Shown: in pieces, positions 1 through 10,671 of the stretch
Numbering within the stretch: the first letter of the stretch is position 1
Layout: the number at the start of each line of letters is the position of its first letter
NCBI RefSeq assembly: GCF_932526225.1
Contig: NC_064037.1
Coordinates: 5,351,703-5,415,702, forward strand
Length of the DNA: 64,000 nucleotides
Reading direction: 5' to 3'
DNA from: Nematostella vectensis
Lineage: Eukaryota; Cnidaria; Anthozoa; Actiniaria; Edwardsiidae
Position numbers and translations under genes: made by a program
Notes under the pieces: model-generated
The model's input: only the letters and a program-made list of their open reading frames with translations
Databases searched by the model: none
Told to the model about the DNA's origin: nothing

Positions 1-1826
1 TTGTTAAGTATATAGGGATGGTCTGGGATTTTCGCTCTGCTTGTGGAGAAGCACATAGTGTGGCATTTCTCCACATTAAAGGCCATTTGCCAATCCCTCT
101 CCCATCTATTTAAAGCATCAAGATCGTTTTGTAGAGCTAGGCTGTCATTTGAGCCATCAATAGTGCGATATAAAAGGCAGTCATCTGCAAAAAGCCTAAT
201 AGTTGACGAGATATTTAGAGGGAGATCATTTACAAAAAGCAGGAACAAAAGTGGTCCTAAAACTGTTCCTTGTGGTACACCAGAGGTAACAGAGCATTGA
301 CTGGATGTTGCACCCTCTAGTGTTACACACTGTGATCTCTGGGTGAGGAAATCTTCCATCCAGGTCAGCAAGCTACCCCTGATGCCATAATAGCTTAATT
401 TGTAAAGAAGTTGTCTATGCGGCACTCGGTCAAATGCCTTTGAAAAATCTAAGATAAAAGCATCAACCCGTTTCCCTTGATTTATGGCGCTTACTAAGTC
501 ATGGCATGTTATAATTAATTGTGTTTCACAGTTCCTCCTTTTACGGAAACCATGTTGAAAATCGCTAAGTATGCCATGCTGCTCCAAATGTTGCCAAACA
601 TGGTGGCATATTACATGCTCCAAGATTTTGCAAGTAACAGATGTAAGGGAAACGGGTCGATAGTTATTTGGTGATGATCTTTTGCCTTTTTTAAAAATTG
701 GCACTACATTGGCAATTTTCCAGTCCATGGGTAATTTTCCCTGATCTAAGGACTGTTGGAAAAGTTGTGTATATAGGGGTGCCAACTCTTGGGATAATTC
801 CTTTAAAATACGAGTTGGCAATTTATCAGGCCCCCCAGCCTTATTTGAATCAAGTGAATTCAAAAGCTTCTGAACACCGTTTGAGGTGACTATGATTTTA
901 CCCATTTCTGGGCTTGATGAATTTGGATTTAAGCTTGGTGCTGTACTAGAGTCCTCTTTAGTAAAAATAGAGAAAAAATAACCATTGAGGACATTTGCTT
1001 TGTCTAGGCTATTTGAAACAGCAATATCATGCTGGTTATGAAGTAGGTTAATACCCATGTTATCTTGCCTTTTTGATTTCACAAATCTCCAAAATTTCTT
1101 AGGTTGTTCTCTTTGAGAGGACCCTAGCAAATTATTTATATAATCTCCATATGATTTATTTAGCTTATATCTATAGGCTTTCCGAGTTTGTCTAAATTTC
1201 CTTTTGTCACTTTCCAAACCTGTACCTTTCTGGGTGTTATACAATCTTTGGACTTTTCTTTTGAGTTTTTTTAGATTGTGGGTAAACCAAGGGAGATTGT
1301 ACCTACTTGAGGACATTTTAGCAGGGATATATTCCTCCATAAGAGAAGAAAGTTTTCCTTTTAACATGTCCCAGTTTTCCTGCAATGATCGAACAGTGAA
1401 GTTTGTGAAATAAACAGAGCTAAACTCTAGTAGGTCCCTTTTCATGTCAACAAAGTTCCCTTTTGAATACAGAAAGATCTTCCTCCTGATCGGGCGTGCC
1501 AGCTTTGGTGTAACTGAGGTTTGTATCTCCACACATCCATGGTCTCCCATTGCAGGTTTGACATGTACTGAGTCAACAAGGGTGCTATTTGTTGTAAAGA
1601 GCAGGTCAAGGATCTTATCACCACGGGTAGGCTTATCTACCACTTGCTCCAAACTATTAATGCTGCACATCTCCAGTAGCTTCTCGCAAGCTGTGACGTG
1701 ACGGCTTCCTCTTGCAATGGTGTTTGTTTCCCAGCATATGTCTCCTCCAAGGTTGAAATCACCTCCGAGATATATAACTGAATTTCCAGACTTCCTCTGT
1801 AGCTTTGAAAGGGAGCCCTCTCTCGG
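1..1826 (-). mobile_element. LINE (non-LTR retrotransposon) ORF2-like coding region, 5' truncated
   Basis: The minus strand is open in one frame at every point I checked between about 1820 and base 1, and it runs off the window edge. In order it shows the C-terminal part of an apurinic-type endonuclease (LGGDFNL near 1766), a linker, and a reverse transcriptase with KAFDRVPH near 430, SGVPQGTVLGP near 285 and the catalytic FADD near 200. This is the CR1/Jockey/L2 style of LINE, in which one protein nicks target DNA and primes reverse transcription. The endonuclease N-terminus is missing: coding similarity stops where the CLN3-derived duplication begins (about 1819-1826), so the LINE is 5' truncated or cut by that junction. 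Its 3' end lies outside the window. I see no stop codon in the sampled parts, so it may be fairly young. Confidence 0.88.
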
Positions 1827-2334
1827 ACTAAAAAGCAAAGCATGTTAGGGTTTATCATTTGGATCCGTATACTTTTTGATACGTTTAGGCCTTCCGTCCA
1901 CACTAACTCACGCGCTGGATCCAGCGAATCTGGATACTTATGAAAACGCTGTCGAAGGTGAATCAAAATGGATCCGTATACTTTGGTCAGTAGTGTTGAC
2001 GGCCCATCCGTATCAAAATGAAAACGATGGCGTCATATCGCAGGTGTGTGCTGCTTTGAGCATGCGCATATCATAAAAATGATGTCACCCTATACCTTTC
2101 AGCGTTTTCAAACGTTTGAATCGGTGAGTGTTATTTAAATTGTCTTGTGTGTTTGTTTTTAAAGCTTTTAATGAATTTATTTATTGTCTTTGCTTGAATT
2201 TGTCTATTGTCTTACAGAAAATGTATTTTTTTTTAAATCCAGGCTTCTAAGTCTGTGTAATAACTTCTCATATGTGGTGATGTTGAGTGCTGCACATGAC
2301 ATATTAAAGCCTACATTAGAACCCAAAGTAGGTA

Positions 2335-2975
2335 TTCTATCAACCTGTCACCAACATGCCTACCCTATGTACATAACACCTACCTACCCTGCACCCATAC
2401 AGCCATCCATACCTTACCTGCCTATTTCTAACATGCCTACTCTATGCACCTATATCTACCCTATGTACCTATTCCTACCTACCTACTTGACAGCCATACA
2501 GCCATCCCTACCCTACTACACTACCCCTATGTACCTATTCCTACCTACCTACTTGACAGCCATACAGCCATCCCCTACCCTACTACACTACCCCTATGTA
2601 CCTATTCCTACCTACCTACTTGACAGCCATACAGCCATCCCCTACCCTACTACACTACCCCTATGCACCTATTCCTACCTACCTACTTGACAGCCATACA
2701 GCCATCCCCTGCCCTACTACACTACCCCTATGGACCTATTCCTACCTACCTACTTGACAGCCATACCGTCATCCCCTACCCTACTACACTACCCCTATGT
2801 ACCTATTCCTACCTACCTACTTAACAGCCATACAGCCATCCCCTACCCTACTACACTACCCCTATGTACCTATGCTTACCTACATACCCTACGCCTGATA
2901 CAGTCACCCCCTACCCTACCTGCCTACCCTGCGCCCACAGACCCAACCCAACATTATTACCCTATGTGCCTACAG
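2335..2975. repeat. Minisatellite, about 67 bp unit, in CLN3-derived intron (copy A)
   Basis: About six head-to-tail copies of a CT-rich unit containing ctattcctacctacctactt begin near 2461, 2528, 2595, 2662, 2729 and 2796, flanked by shorter degenerate pieces. Copy B (50035-50400) has only about two units. The open frames seen here are a by-product of the repeat and are not genes. Confidence 0.9.
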
Positions 2976-3361
2976 TAAACACTTGTTCTAGTACCCTGAG
3001 AGGGTTGTGAAGGGGGACTTATTTGAAGCAGGAATCCAAAATTCAGAATTCTTCTCTGTCTACTTTGTCTTTATTTCAAGTGAATAAAATACATTGAATT
3101 CAAGCTAAATCATTGAACAAAAGCAAAACTTTATTTACTTTGATCAATAATAAAAATTGACTTTACCCTTTATTTGGGAGGAAGGGGGAATGTATTTGAA
3201 GAGAGGTGGTCTATACTTTTTGTGTCCAGGAGTTGGGGTGCTTATTGAAAGCATTTATATGCTAACTACCCACGAGCCTATAAGCTCATCCACCATACCT
3301 TTACCCTATGTATCTACCAAACGATCCTTACTTCTAGTTAATAGAATAATAGGGCTTGATA

Positions 3362-3365
3362 TATA
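3362..3365. repeat. Target-site duplication of the Gypsy element (left)
   Basis: The bases tata precede the LTR here and recur at 9633-9636. The empty site in copy B (near 50790, gatatataagt) contains them once. The TSD is 4 bp, or 5 bp if the outermost A is counted. Confidence 0.85.
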
Positions 3366-3598
3366 TGTAACAGGGGATATCGGGGACTATTTCCAAAGAT
3401 TTCCGAGCGGAGAAAGATTACTTTAACACACAATTTCGACGAGATTTTGCGCTGTGTAATTATCAACACGCTCGATCGCCATTACATAACTGAACATGTC
3501 CTGACAAAGGTGCCTGACTCCGGTCCAGGCCGGCGCGAGCGCGCTACATGAACGCCTAGGACTTTTCCTAACAAGTGACCGGAAATCGCGCTCTGACA
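3366..3598 (-). repeat. 3' LTR of Gypsy element
   Basis: 233 bp, starting tgtaacagggg and ending gctctgaca as read on the plus strand. It matches 9400-9632 with no difference seen. Confidence 0.96.
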
Positions 3599-3601
3599 CG
3601 G

Positions 3602-3609
3602 TCCCCCCT
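3602..3609 (-). other. Polypurine tract of Gypsy element
   Basis: On the minus strand a G-rich run (AGGGGGGA) lies a few bases upstream of the 3' LTR, the expected place for plus-strand priming. Confidence 0.65.
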
Positions 3610-3685
3610 AGTGGGAAACGGCGTCCCGACGTTTAACAGAATAAACGTTAATAATAAACAATGTCTTATACGATCTCAATGTCTA

Positions 3686-6600
3686 CTAATAATGGCTTAA
3701 ATGCCAGTTCCTCGAAACCTTTTGGTTCCGACAGTCTATAAGATAAATAATCGCTGTCAGTTTTCTTGACCAAACTGGATCCTCTACCAGACGCTGCGGC
3801 TTCTTGGAAACACGCCCTGATCTGGTTCTCTGCTCTGGTTCCGACTGCACATCAGAGACATCCGATGAGGCAAGGCTTGGAGGCCTTGCCGCGTGGTTCT
3901 CCACTACCGGTGGAGCTGTGTCTTCCATTTCGTCAGCTACCTGTGGGTCTTGCTCCTCAACCTCGGCTTGAAACAGCAGCTCTGGGGGTCCCGCAGTGGG
4001 AACCCCAAACAGGTCGAGGCCATCGCTGTCTTCAGCTGAGCTGGAATCGTCCTGGGCCTCTTGTCTTATTGGTCTTGGGGGCACTTGAGGTAGTATTCTC
4101 CTACGTCTCTTGCCCTCCGGTGGCCGTCTGGGTCGGCTATTGTGATCTGGTGGCAAACCAACTGGTTGGTACGTCCTTTCAACTGGTAACAGCAAGTTCC
4201 GATGTAGAGTTCGGGCTCTACCACCCTGTTCTGGTCGCACAGTGTAGACTGGTAAGTCGGCATGGCGCGCTTCGACTATGTGAACAGTCTCTTCCCAGCG
4301 GTCACTCAGCTTATGTTTCCCTCGGATACTCAAATTGCGAACCAAGACCCGATCTCCTGGTTGGAGGGCTACATCACGAGCGCGAACATCATATCTCTTT
4401 TTGTTTCGATCAGCCGCTGCATCTTTCTCCTTAGAAGCCAACTTGTAAGCATAGTCAAGCCTTGCACGCAAACTCTCAACGTAGGAAGACAAGGATTTCG
4501 TGGGTGCGATTTCCGATGCAACCCCCAATGTTACATCAATTGGTAGCTTCGGATGTCGGCCAAACATTAGAAAGTATGGTGAGTACTTTGTGGTCTGATG
4601 CCGTGTGCAATTATACGCATGCGCCATTGATGACACGTACTCCGGCCAACTCGACTTCTTATCTTCATCTAATGTTCCTAACATATTCAACAGGGTTCTA
4701 TTAAAGCGCTCCGTCTGGGCGTTTCCCTGAGGATGATACGGGGTTGTTCTCGACTTGGTAATTCCTGCCAAAAGACATAAGTCGCGGATAACATTGGACT
4801 CAAAATCGCGACCCTGATCCGAGTGTAGACGCCTTGGAAACCCGTAATTAATGAGTATTTTCTCCCATAGAATCTTCGCTACAGTACCCGCCTTCTGATT
4901 ACGAGTTGGGAATGCCCATGCAAACTTCGTAAACGAATCCGTAACGACCAGGATGTTTGACATACCCCCTCTCCCCTCCTCAAGAGAAAGGAAGTCCATC
5001 GCCAAGAGATCCATCGGCTCATTTGCTTGTAGCGAGAGCATGGGTGCTGGCGGTGGGTCCAGTGCTTTCCGAGCAATACAACGTTGACAATTTGATACAT
5101 GCGCTTCGACATCTCTGGCCATGAAGGGCCAGTAAAACCGAGACTGAATCAGATCTTGAGTACGGTCTCGACCCAAATGTCCAACATCGTCATGCAAACC
5201 CTTAAGCACTTGGGCGTGAAACTTTGAGGGCAAAACCAGTTGTAAGGATGTTTCCCCATCAACCTCTCGGCGGCGTTTCAAGGTTCCATCAATCACTACC
5301 AAGCGTTCGAATTCCTTTACTAATCTCGCTGCATTTGAGTTCAGCTTTCTTAGTTCGCGTCTTGTCGGGGGTAAACCACTAGTAACAAAAGGTAGCACTT
5401 TACTGATCACAGGGTCTGCTTGCTGTAATCTCGGCCAGTCGTTCTCTGAAATAAATGGAGTAGAAGATGGGACAAAACGTTGATGTTCCTGGAAATCTAC
5501 TGCAACAGCTTCTGGTCTGGCACCAACTTGCTCGGCAACCGGGATCCATTCAGGAGTGTCGTCAGTGTCTACAACTAGTGATTGGACTATAGCTTGAAAT
5601 ACTTCTTTGGGGCAGGTGCTCGCTTCTTCCGATGTCTGAAGGCGTTCAAGAAATGGCTTTAAGTAGTCTTCCTTATCCTCGGGGGTGGGTTCAGACCCCT
5701 CTCGTGGTATTCTTGACAGGCCGTCCGCATCACCATTTGACTTTCCTTGGCGATATGTTATGGTGATATCAAAGGGGGCTAGAGCTGAAAGCCAGCGGTG
5801 ATCCGTAGGGGTCAGTTTCGCAGATGATACAAGGTAAGTTAATGGATTACTGTCCGTTAAGACATCACACTTTGCCCCATACAGATAGTCGCGGAACTTT
5901 TCTGCCACTGCCCATTTTAAAGCCAAGAACTCCCTTCTATAAGCAGAGTAGTTTCGTTCGGCAGGCGTTAGAGCTCTGCTGCCATACGCAATCACCCGCA
6001 ACTTGTTATGCTTCTTCTGGTAGAGTGCAGCTCCAAGACCTGATCCACTTGCGTCTATATGCAGAATAAAAGGTAACTCGAAGTCAGGGTAGCCAAGAAT
6101 AGGAGAACTTGTCAAATGTGAAATCAATGTCTCGAATGCTGACTGGCATTCACTGGTCCAAGTAAACGAGGAAGGTGGCGAGGATTGTTTATGTTTCTTG
6201 GCTGGTCCTGTAATGAGTAACTGACGCAAAGGTTCTGCAACTTTTGAGAAGTTCTTGACAAACGACCTATAGTAGCTAGCAAAACCTAAGAAGGTTTGCA
6301 GTTCCTTTGTGTTCTTTGGTGGGTTCGACAACCATTCGTGTAACGGAGCTACCTTTTCAGGGTCAGGTTCGATTCCCTCTGCAGACACTACATGACCTAG
6401 ACATCTAACACGTGTCTGAAAGAGTTTACATTTGGATGGTTTCAATTTTAGACCACACTTCATGAGTCGAGTCAAAACTTCCTCGAGACGTACCATCATT
6501 TCATCGAAATTCCTCGCAAAAACAATGACATCATCCATATAGACGACGCATGTATTATAATTGAGATCTCGCAGACAATGTTCCATCAGCCGTTGAAACG

Positions 6601-8110
6601 TGGCCGGTGCATTTGTGAGTCCAAACGGCATTCGAGTAAACTCGAAAAGTCCGAACGGTGTTGTCATGGCGGTCTTTGGTTGATCTTTCTCGGAAATGCA
6701 AACTTGTAGATAGCCACTTTGTAGATCGAGAGTACAAAATAGCTTAGATCCCCTCAAGGACTGAAGGGTATCCACGACTCTGGGAATAGCATAGGAATCT
6801 TTGATCGTTTTACTGTTCAGTCTTCGGAAATCCACGCATACTCTTAAGGAGTTGTCTTTTTTGCGGACGAGAACTACTGGGGAAGCGAACGGACTTTTCG
6901 ACTCTTTTATGACACCTGAGTTAAGCATATCATTAAGCGCATTTTTGAATTCCTCAAGTTGTCCAGGTGGAACACGCCTAGTTGTCTCTTTAAAAGGACC
7001 ATCATCAGAAAGATTGATCTCATGTTCAATGACGCCGGTGCAGCCCAGATCTTGCGCATCTTTAGCGAAAGCTCCTTGCATGCGATTCAACATGATATTT
7101 ACTCTCTCCTTTTGGTCAGAGTTCAGTTGGACGCCACTTAAATCAAACAGCCCGTGAAAACTACTTTTATCAATGTCCCCAATACTACCCCTATCAGGTT
7201 CGATGATTGGTTCGTGTACAGCAGAAGCTAATGAAATGCACGCTAATTTCGTTCTCCCTTTGATAACAACCGGCTCATCAGATATGTTCGTGACTTCGAC
7301 TGGGATTTTACATTTCCCACCATTTCCGCGAAGCGAGATAAGACTAGTTGTAACAGTAAGATCTGGATGAAGCTTATTATCTCCGGCAGTCTCTAAGATA
7401 GCCAAACTGTCCCCTCCAGGGTAGGACTGGGTTAAACCCCATACCACCGTACGCTGATGGGCACCAATAACAATATCATGACGGAGCGTGGATTTAACTT
7501 CTACTTTTCCGTTGCTTTGCTTAGTATTGAAATGTTCCCTTTTGTGGAGCGATGCATAAGCCCTTCTCCATGCAGACGAGATTTGTACCCTTTGAACAAA
7601 CTGAACTCCATGCTTTTCCTTACATCGTACATGGAATGCCTTTGCAATGTTCGTTCCAATAACTGCGGGCACGCGCTTGTTGTAATCATTGTCTGGTACC
7701 ACCAACAATAAAGCACATTCCTCCAAATGAACACCTGTCTCTTCTTCCGGAAAGGAAACTTCAACCTCGATATATCCTATGTATGGGACTTGCTCCCCCC
7801 CAGCCCCAACGAGTTTGATCAAATTGTCAACAGAGTTCAACGGACAGTTCTTTAAATGTTTCTCATAAAATGATTGGGATATAGATGAAATTTGACTCCC
7901 AGTGTCCAAAAGTGCCAGACATGGACTCCCATTAACAAATGTAATACACTCATTTGCATCACCAATCAAAGACTTTAAAACGGTCATCATGTGGGGCTGG
8001 TAGTTTACTGCCTTTGGTTGCCCCTCCACAAAGGCACCTTCCTGTTTCCCGAATATGGAATGTTTGTACAATTTCTCTGTATGTGACCGGGTTCCCCACC
8101 GTGATAACAT
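3686..8110 (-). CDS. pol: Gypsy Pol polyprotein (protease, RT, RNase H, integrase)
   Basis: An open frame of 1474 codons; the functional product begins in gag and enters this frame by -1 frameshift at 8044-8050. The aspartic protease has LLDTGSQ near residue 70. The reverse transcriptase has VCVDFRRLN, PFGLTNAPATFQR and the catalytic YMDD near residue 523. RNase H has HIDASGSGLGAAL and ends in DADGLSR. The integrase has an HHCC zinc finger near residues 970-1010 (HLGRDRTQ then CQRC) and the DDE triad in AMDFLSL, LHSDQGRDFE and NAQTERFNR. A GPY/F-like module follows, with no chromodomain seen. The acidic, proline-rich tail ends at 3686. No disabling change was noticed. Together these copy the RNA genome and insert the cDNA. 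Confidence 0.96.
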   Translation of the reverse strand: MLSRWGTRSHTEKLYKHSIFGKQEGAFVEGQPKAVNYQPHMMTVLKSLIGDANECITFVNGSPCLALLDTGSQISSISQSFYEKHLKNCPLNSVDNLIKLVGAGGEQVPYIGYIEVEVSFPEEETGVHLEECALLLVVPDNDYNKRVPAVIGTNIAKAFHVRCKEKHGVQFVQRVQISSAWRRAYASLHKREHFNTKQSNGKVEVKSTLRHDIVIGAHQRTVVWGLTQSYPGGDSLAILETAGDNKLHPDLTVTTSLISLRGNGGKCKIPVEVTNISDEPVVIKGRTKLACISLASAVHEPIIEPDRGSIGDIDKSSFHGLFDLSGVQLNSDQKERVNIMLNRMQGAFAKDAQDLGCTGVIEHEINLSDDGPFKETTRRVPPGQLEEFKNALNDMLNSGVIKESKSPFASPVVLVRKKDNSLRVCVDFRRLNSKTIKDSYAIPRVVDTLQSLRGSKLFCTLDLQSGYLQVCISEKDQPKTAMTTPFGLFEFTRMPFGLTNAPATFQRLMEHCLRDLNYNTCVVYMDDVIVFARNFDEMMVRLEEVLTRLMKCGLKLKPSKCKLFQTRVRCLGHVVSAEGIEPDPEKVAPLHEWLSNPPKNTKELQTFLGFASYYRSFVKNFSKVAEPLRQLLITGPAKKHKQSSPPSSFTWTSECQSAFETLISHLTSSPILGYPDFELPFILHIDASGSGLGAALYQKKHNKLRVIAYGSRALTPAERNYSAYRREFLALKWAVAEKFRDYLYGAKCDVLTDSNPLTYLVSSAKLTPTDHRWLSALAPFDITITYRQGKSNGDADGLSRIPREGSEPTPEDKEDYLKPFLERLQTSEEASTCPKEVFQAIVQSLVVDTDDTPEWIPVAEQVGARPEAVAVDFQEHQRFVPSSTPFISENDWPRLQQADPVISKVLPFVTSGLPPTRRELRKLNSNAARLVKEFERLVVIDGTLKRRREVDGETSLQLVLPSKFHAQVLKGLHDDVGHLGRDRTQDLIQSRFYWPFMARDVEAHVSNCQRCIARKALDPPPAPMLSLQANEPMDLLAMDFLSLEEGRGGMSNILVVTDSFTKFAWAFPTRNQKAGTVAKILWEKILINYGFPRRLHSDQGRDFESNVIRDLCLLAGITKSRTTPYHPQGNAQTERFNRTLLNMLGTLDEDKKSSWPEYVSSMAHAYNCTRHQTTKYSPYFLMFGRHPKLPIDVTLGVASEIAPTKSLSSYVESLRARLDYAYKLASKEKDAAADRNKKRYDVRARDVALQPGDRVLVRNLSIRGKHKLSDRWEETVHIVEARHADLPVYTVRPEQGGRARTLHRNLLLPVERTYQPVGLPPDHNSRPRRPPEGKRRRRILPQVPPRPIRQEAQDDSSSAEDSDGLDLFGVPTAGPPELLFQAEVEEQDPQVADEMEDTAPPVVENHAARPPSLASSDVSDVQSEPEQRTRSGRVSKKPQRLVEDPVWSRKLTAIIYLIDCRNQKVSRNWHLSHY

Positions 8111-9363
8111 GTCGGTAAATATTCACGGGGTACCTGTGGTGACTCTGGCACAGGAGACTGGGGGGAGGACCCACCCAATGTTCTCGTCCTAGGCAAGGCA
8201 GAGCCCTGTGGTGAAAACATCTGGCTGGAATGTTGAGAGGGCCAGTACTGGTAAGATTGCTGATACTGATATGGGTGTGGTTGCCCCAAATGATAGCCTT
8301 GGGCTCCCTGTGGTTGGGGATAAAAGGTGGCTGGGGGTGGGTTCCATGAATAATTGGGTGGTGTTGTTTGGTAAACCTGGCTTTTCATGCCTGAGGTGAC
8401 CTTGGGCTGGGACTGTTCAAAGTGGGACCCCTGTGGTTTCATAATATCCCTCACCTCCCTGGTCACTGCGGCAACAATTTCGGGGAGCCATGCGGGAGCC
8501 TGATTTTTTGCAGCAGAAGTCTGAGCTTGTTTACAACTGGCGCTTGTATGTGTGGGATGGCTAACTCTGTACTCCCTTTCCCCATAACGGGCAGCCTCAA
8601 TCAATTCGCTAAATGACTTACATTGATCTTTCTTATGTCTCGCTTTGTCCCTTATTCCGAACAACAGACCCTCCCAAAATATTAAGCTTAGGTGTTTGCG
8701 TAGGGCGTCATCGTCCTTGAACAGTTCTGCCCCTTGTTCCTTGGCTTTACGTAATTGGGTATCAAGTCGGGATGCGAAAGCCGATACTTCTTCATGCTCC
8801 CCTTGCTTGAACTTATAAGCTTGTGAAATTAGTTCGTCCCCATGCACCGAACCATTATCCCCATAAAATTGGTCTAGGCTGTCTAGAATCGAATCTAGTG
8901 TTGCCTCAGGCCCAAAACCCACTATTTTGTTCTTTGCCTCTCCTTGAAGAGATTTCCTTATCTGCTCGGCTATTAATTCATTGGAATATATGGCCTCCTT
9001 TCGTGCACTTTCAACTTCGTACCTCCATACTCGGTACGACACCCCTTTATCGGTCTGCACAAAGCCAAAGAACTGTGAGAACTGTGGTTTCGAAAAATAT
9101 TGCATCGTGGTGGTAGGTGCAACAGTTTTTGGTTCTTCCTTGATTATTATCACCTTTGAGCCCGTTACTTTGGCTTTGCACGAGTGGGCTAAAAATGCCT
9201 CAATTTTTACAAACTCCCCTTTCCATAACTCTAAACCACAGTTATACTTAGCTGTATACTTCTCCACCAGGGATTCGATAGTGATTTCTTCGGTCTCTGC
9301 CCCAAGGAGACTTACAACTCGATCGCGCTCGATTTTCATCTTTTCTTCTTCGGTAATCTCCAT
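8005..9363 (-). CDS. gag: Gypsy Gag protein
   Basis: 452 residues beginning just after the primer-binding site. Residues 1-65 look like a winged-helix LOTUS/OST-HTH fold by spacing (SLLGAETEEITIESL, then YNCGLELWKGEF), an inference only. Residues about 100-260 are a helical capsid region of the Gypsy/PNMA kind. A proline- and glutamine-rich stretch (SYQYWPSQ) follows. Near residue 427 is one zinc knuckle, CYHGGEPGHIQRNC, in which the second cysteine of the usual C-x2-C-x4-H-x4-C is Gly, so zinc binding is doubtful. The last 106 bases overlap pol. Confidence 0.92.
   Translation of the reverse strand: MEITEEEKMKIERDRVVSLLGAETEEITIESLVEKYTAKYNCGLELWKGEFVKIEAFLAHSCKAKVTGSKVIIIKEEPKTVAPTTTMQYFSKPQFSQFFGFVQTDKGVSYRVWRYEVESARKEAIYSNELIAEQIRKSLQGEAKNKIVGFGPEATLDSILDSLDQFYGDNGSVHGDELISQAYKFKQGEHEEVSAFASRLDTQLRKAKEQGAELFKDDDALRKHLSLIFWEGLLFGIRDKARHKKDQCKSFSELIEAARYGEREYRVSHPTHTSASCKQAQTSAAKNQAPAWLPEIVAAVTREVRDIMKPQGSHFEQSQPKVTSGMKSQVYQTTPPNYSWNPPPATFYPQPQGAQGYHLGQPHPYQYQQSYQYWPSQHSSQMFSPQGSALPRTRTLGGSSPQSPVPESPQVPREYLPTCYHGGEPGHIQRNCTNIPYSGNRKVPLWRGNQRQ
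8044..8050 (-). promoter_or_regulatory. -1 ribosomal frameshift heptamer GGGAAAC
   Basis: In the gag frame the codons read TCG GGA AAC, giving G GGA AAC, a canonical X XXY YYZ slip site. It lies inside the gag-pol overlap (8005-8110), and pol is in the -1 frame, so the site is well placed for Gag-Pol production. A downstream pseudoknot was not modelled. Confidence 0.75.
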
Positions 9364-9378
9364 AGTTTAACTCCACGG

Positions 9379-9396
9379 GCCCCACGTTGGGCGCCA
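9379..9396 (-). other. tRNA-Lys primer binding site
   Basis: Three bases inside the 5' LTR the minus strand reads TGGCGCCCAACGTGGGGC. This is complementary to the 3' end of animal tRNA-Lys(CUU), CCA included, over 18 bases. Confidence 0.9.
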
Positions 9397-9399
9397 AAA

Positions 9400-9632
9400 T
9401 GTAACAGGGGATATCGGGGACTATTTCCAAAGATTTCCGAGCGGAGAAAGATTACTTTAACACACAATTTCGACGAGATTTTGCGCTGTGTAATTATCAA
9501 CACGCTCGATCGCCATTACATAACTGAACATGTCCTGACAAAGGTGCCTGACTCCGGTCCAGGCCGGCGCGAGCGCGCTACATGAACGCCTAGGACTTTT
9601 CCTAACAAGTGACCGGAAATCGCGCTCTGACA
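9400..9632 (-). repeat. 5' LTR of Gypsy element
   Basis: 233 bp, matching the LTR at 3366-3598 with no difference seen. It is followed on the right by TSD tata at 9633-9636. It should contain the promoter for the genomic RNA; I did not recognise a core promoter motif. Confidence 0.96.
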
Positions 9633-10060
9633 TATAAGTACTTAGACAGAGTACTGTACATTGTTTTGTGCATCTAGGTGAATTCTTCAGCATTACATTT
9701 TGAGATGGCTTCCAAAAGCAATGAGACAGATGGTCTTGGGTGTAATCCATTATCAACAGGGGTGAGAGAAAACATATCTCCCTAATAATCAAATTATTTT
9801 AAGGTAATTTCTGAATGGGGTTGCACCCCAGGGAATTAGACACAAAATGGCATAACTTATTCCACCTATAGCTGAATGATGACTATTCATTTTTACTCTA
9901 GACAATCCTGCTTGCTGATATTCTTCCAACACTCCTTATAAAGGTTACAGCACCATTTTACATGCACAAACTGAGCTACAAGTAAGTGGCACAGATGCAG
10001 AGCATTTTTCTTATTGCTCCCACTTTGTTTTGCCTTTCATAGATTATCAATGTACATTCT

Positions 10061-10230
10061 ATTACCCTGCTAACAGTGTAATATTAGTAGTGTTCCTAGT
10101 GTTTCTCGGTTGTGCTTGTATTTGCGGTTTTGGCTACTCAAATTTTTTTTGTAACGCAAAAAACCCAAAATGTGAATTAGCAAGGAAAGTGTTAATTACA
10201 AAGAAAAAAAAATTCTGCTAGCAGGGTAAT
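10061..10230. mobile_element. Small MITE with 12 bp inverted ends (copy A)
   Basis: ATTACCCTGCTA at the left is mirrored by TAGCAGGGTAAT at the right, enclosing about 145 AT-rich bases without coding content. The duplicate has the same element at 51218-51384, so insertion pre-dates the duplication. A lone end of the same kind (gctagcagggta) occurs near 59870. Confidence 0.65.
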
Positions 10231-10524
10231 TCTATTCTTTAATGATCAAAATGGATTTTGGTGTGTGGAACTGACACAGTGCACAAATATAACGCTCAGA
10301 ATCAATGCGAAATTCATGCAAATCCTAGCACAAAATTTTAAGACACTTTTCAGTCTGTACTTTGCCATTTTTAGTGGCAATACAGGCTGTTTTGAGGTCA
10401 GTGAATTACTGAGTGGTTCCACACTGGATCTTTCTCTGGACATGCCATTGAAATTCACATTCATGGGAAGGTGGGTGGGAAGGGAGGTGCCCATAGCTTA
10501 TTCCATATTTATGCCTCACTAGGG

Positions 10525-10537
10525 ACAGTAATTTGAA
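10525..10537. repeat. Target-site duplication flanking the retrozyme array
   Basis: ACAGTAATTTGAA is present here and again at 12138-12150, on either side of the array. The uninterrupted sequence is seen in copy B near 51687. A duplication of about 13 bp fits LINE-type target-primed insertion. Confidence 0.8.
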
Positions 10538-10620
10538 CTTTAGAAGCACACTAGCATACACACATTGGCACCAGTCGGGCCAAGACGGGACGCTAGCACA
10601 GTCTATTACCCGTGCAGTTT

Positions 10621-10671
10621 GGCAACCATGTACAGCTGTTTCGTCCTTATTAGGACTCGTCAGCATGGCAT
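10621..10671 (-). ncRNA. Hammerhead ribozyme, inverted copy
   Basis: On the minus strand: CCATG, core CTGACGA, stem II GTCC/GGAC with a TAATAA loop, GAAA, short helix III and triplet GTA, then CATGG closing helix I. GUA is an allowed NUH cleavage triplet. The outer part of helix I is lost at the inversion junction (about 10671), so activity may be reduced. Confidence 0.7.

Larger units (their letters stand above)
3366..9632 (-). mobile_element. Complete Ty3/Gypsy LTR retrotransposon
   Basis: A 6267 bp element on the minus strand: 5' LTR (9400-9632), tRNA-Lys primer site, gag, pol reached by a -1 frameshift, polypurine tract, 3' LTR (3366-3598). The LTRs are both 233 bp, begin TGT and end ACA, and I could see no difference between them, which implies a very recent insertion. 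The empty site is visible in the duplicate at 50790. Enzyme order in pol is protease, reverse transcriptase, RNase H, integrase, which defines Ty3/Gypsy (Metaviridae). No envelope gene is present. All key motifs are present, so it may be active. Confidence 0.97.

Noticed and set aside
2184-2978. Open frames of PTYLTAIQP-type repeats
   Set aside because: They lie in a CLN3 intron over a minisatellite and partly overlap the real exon at 2243-2327 in another frame.
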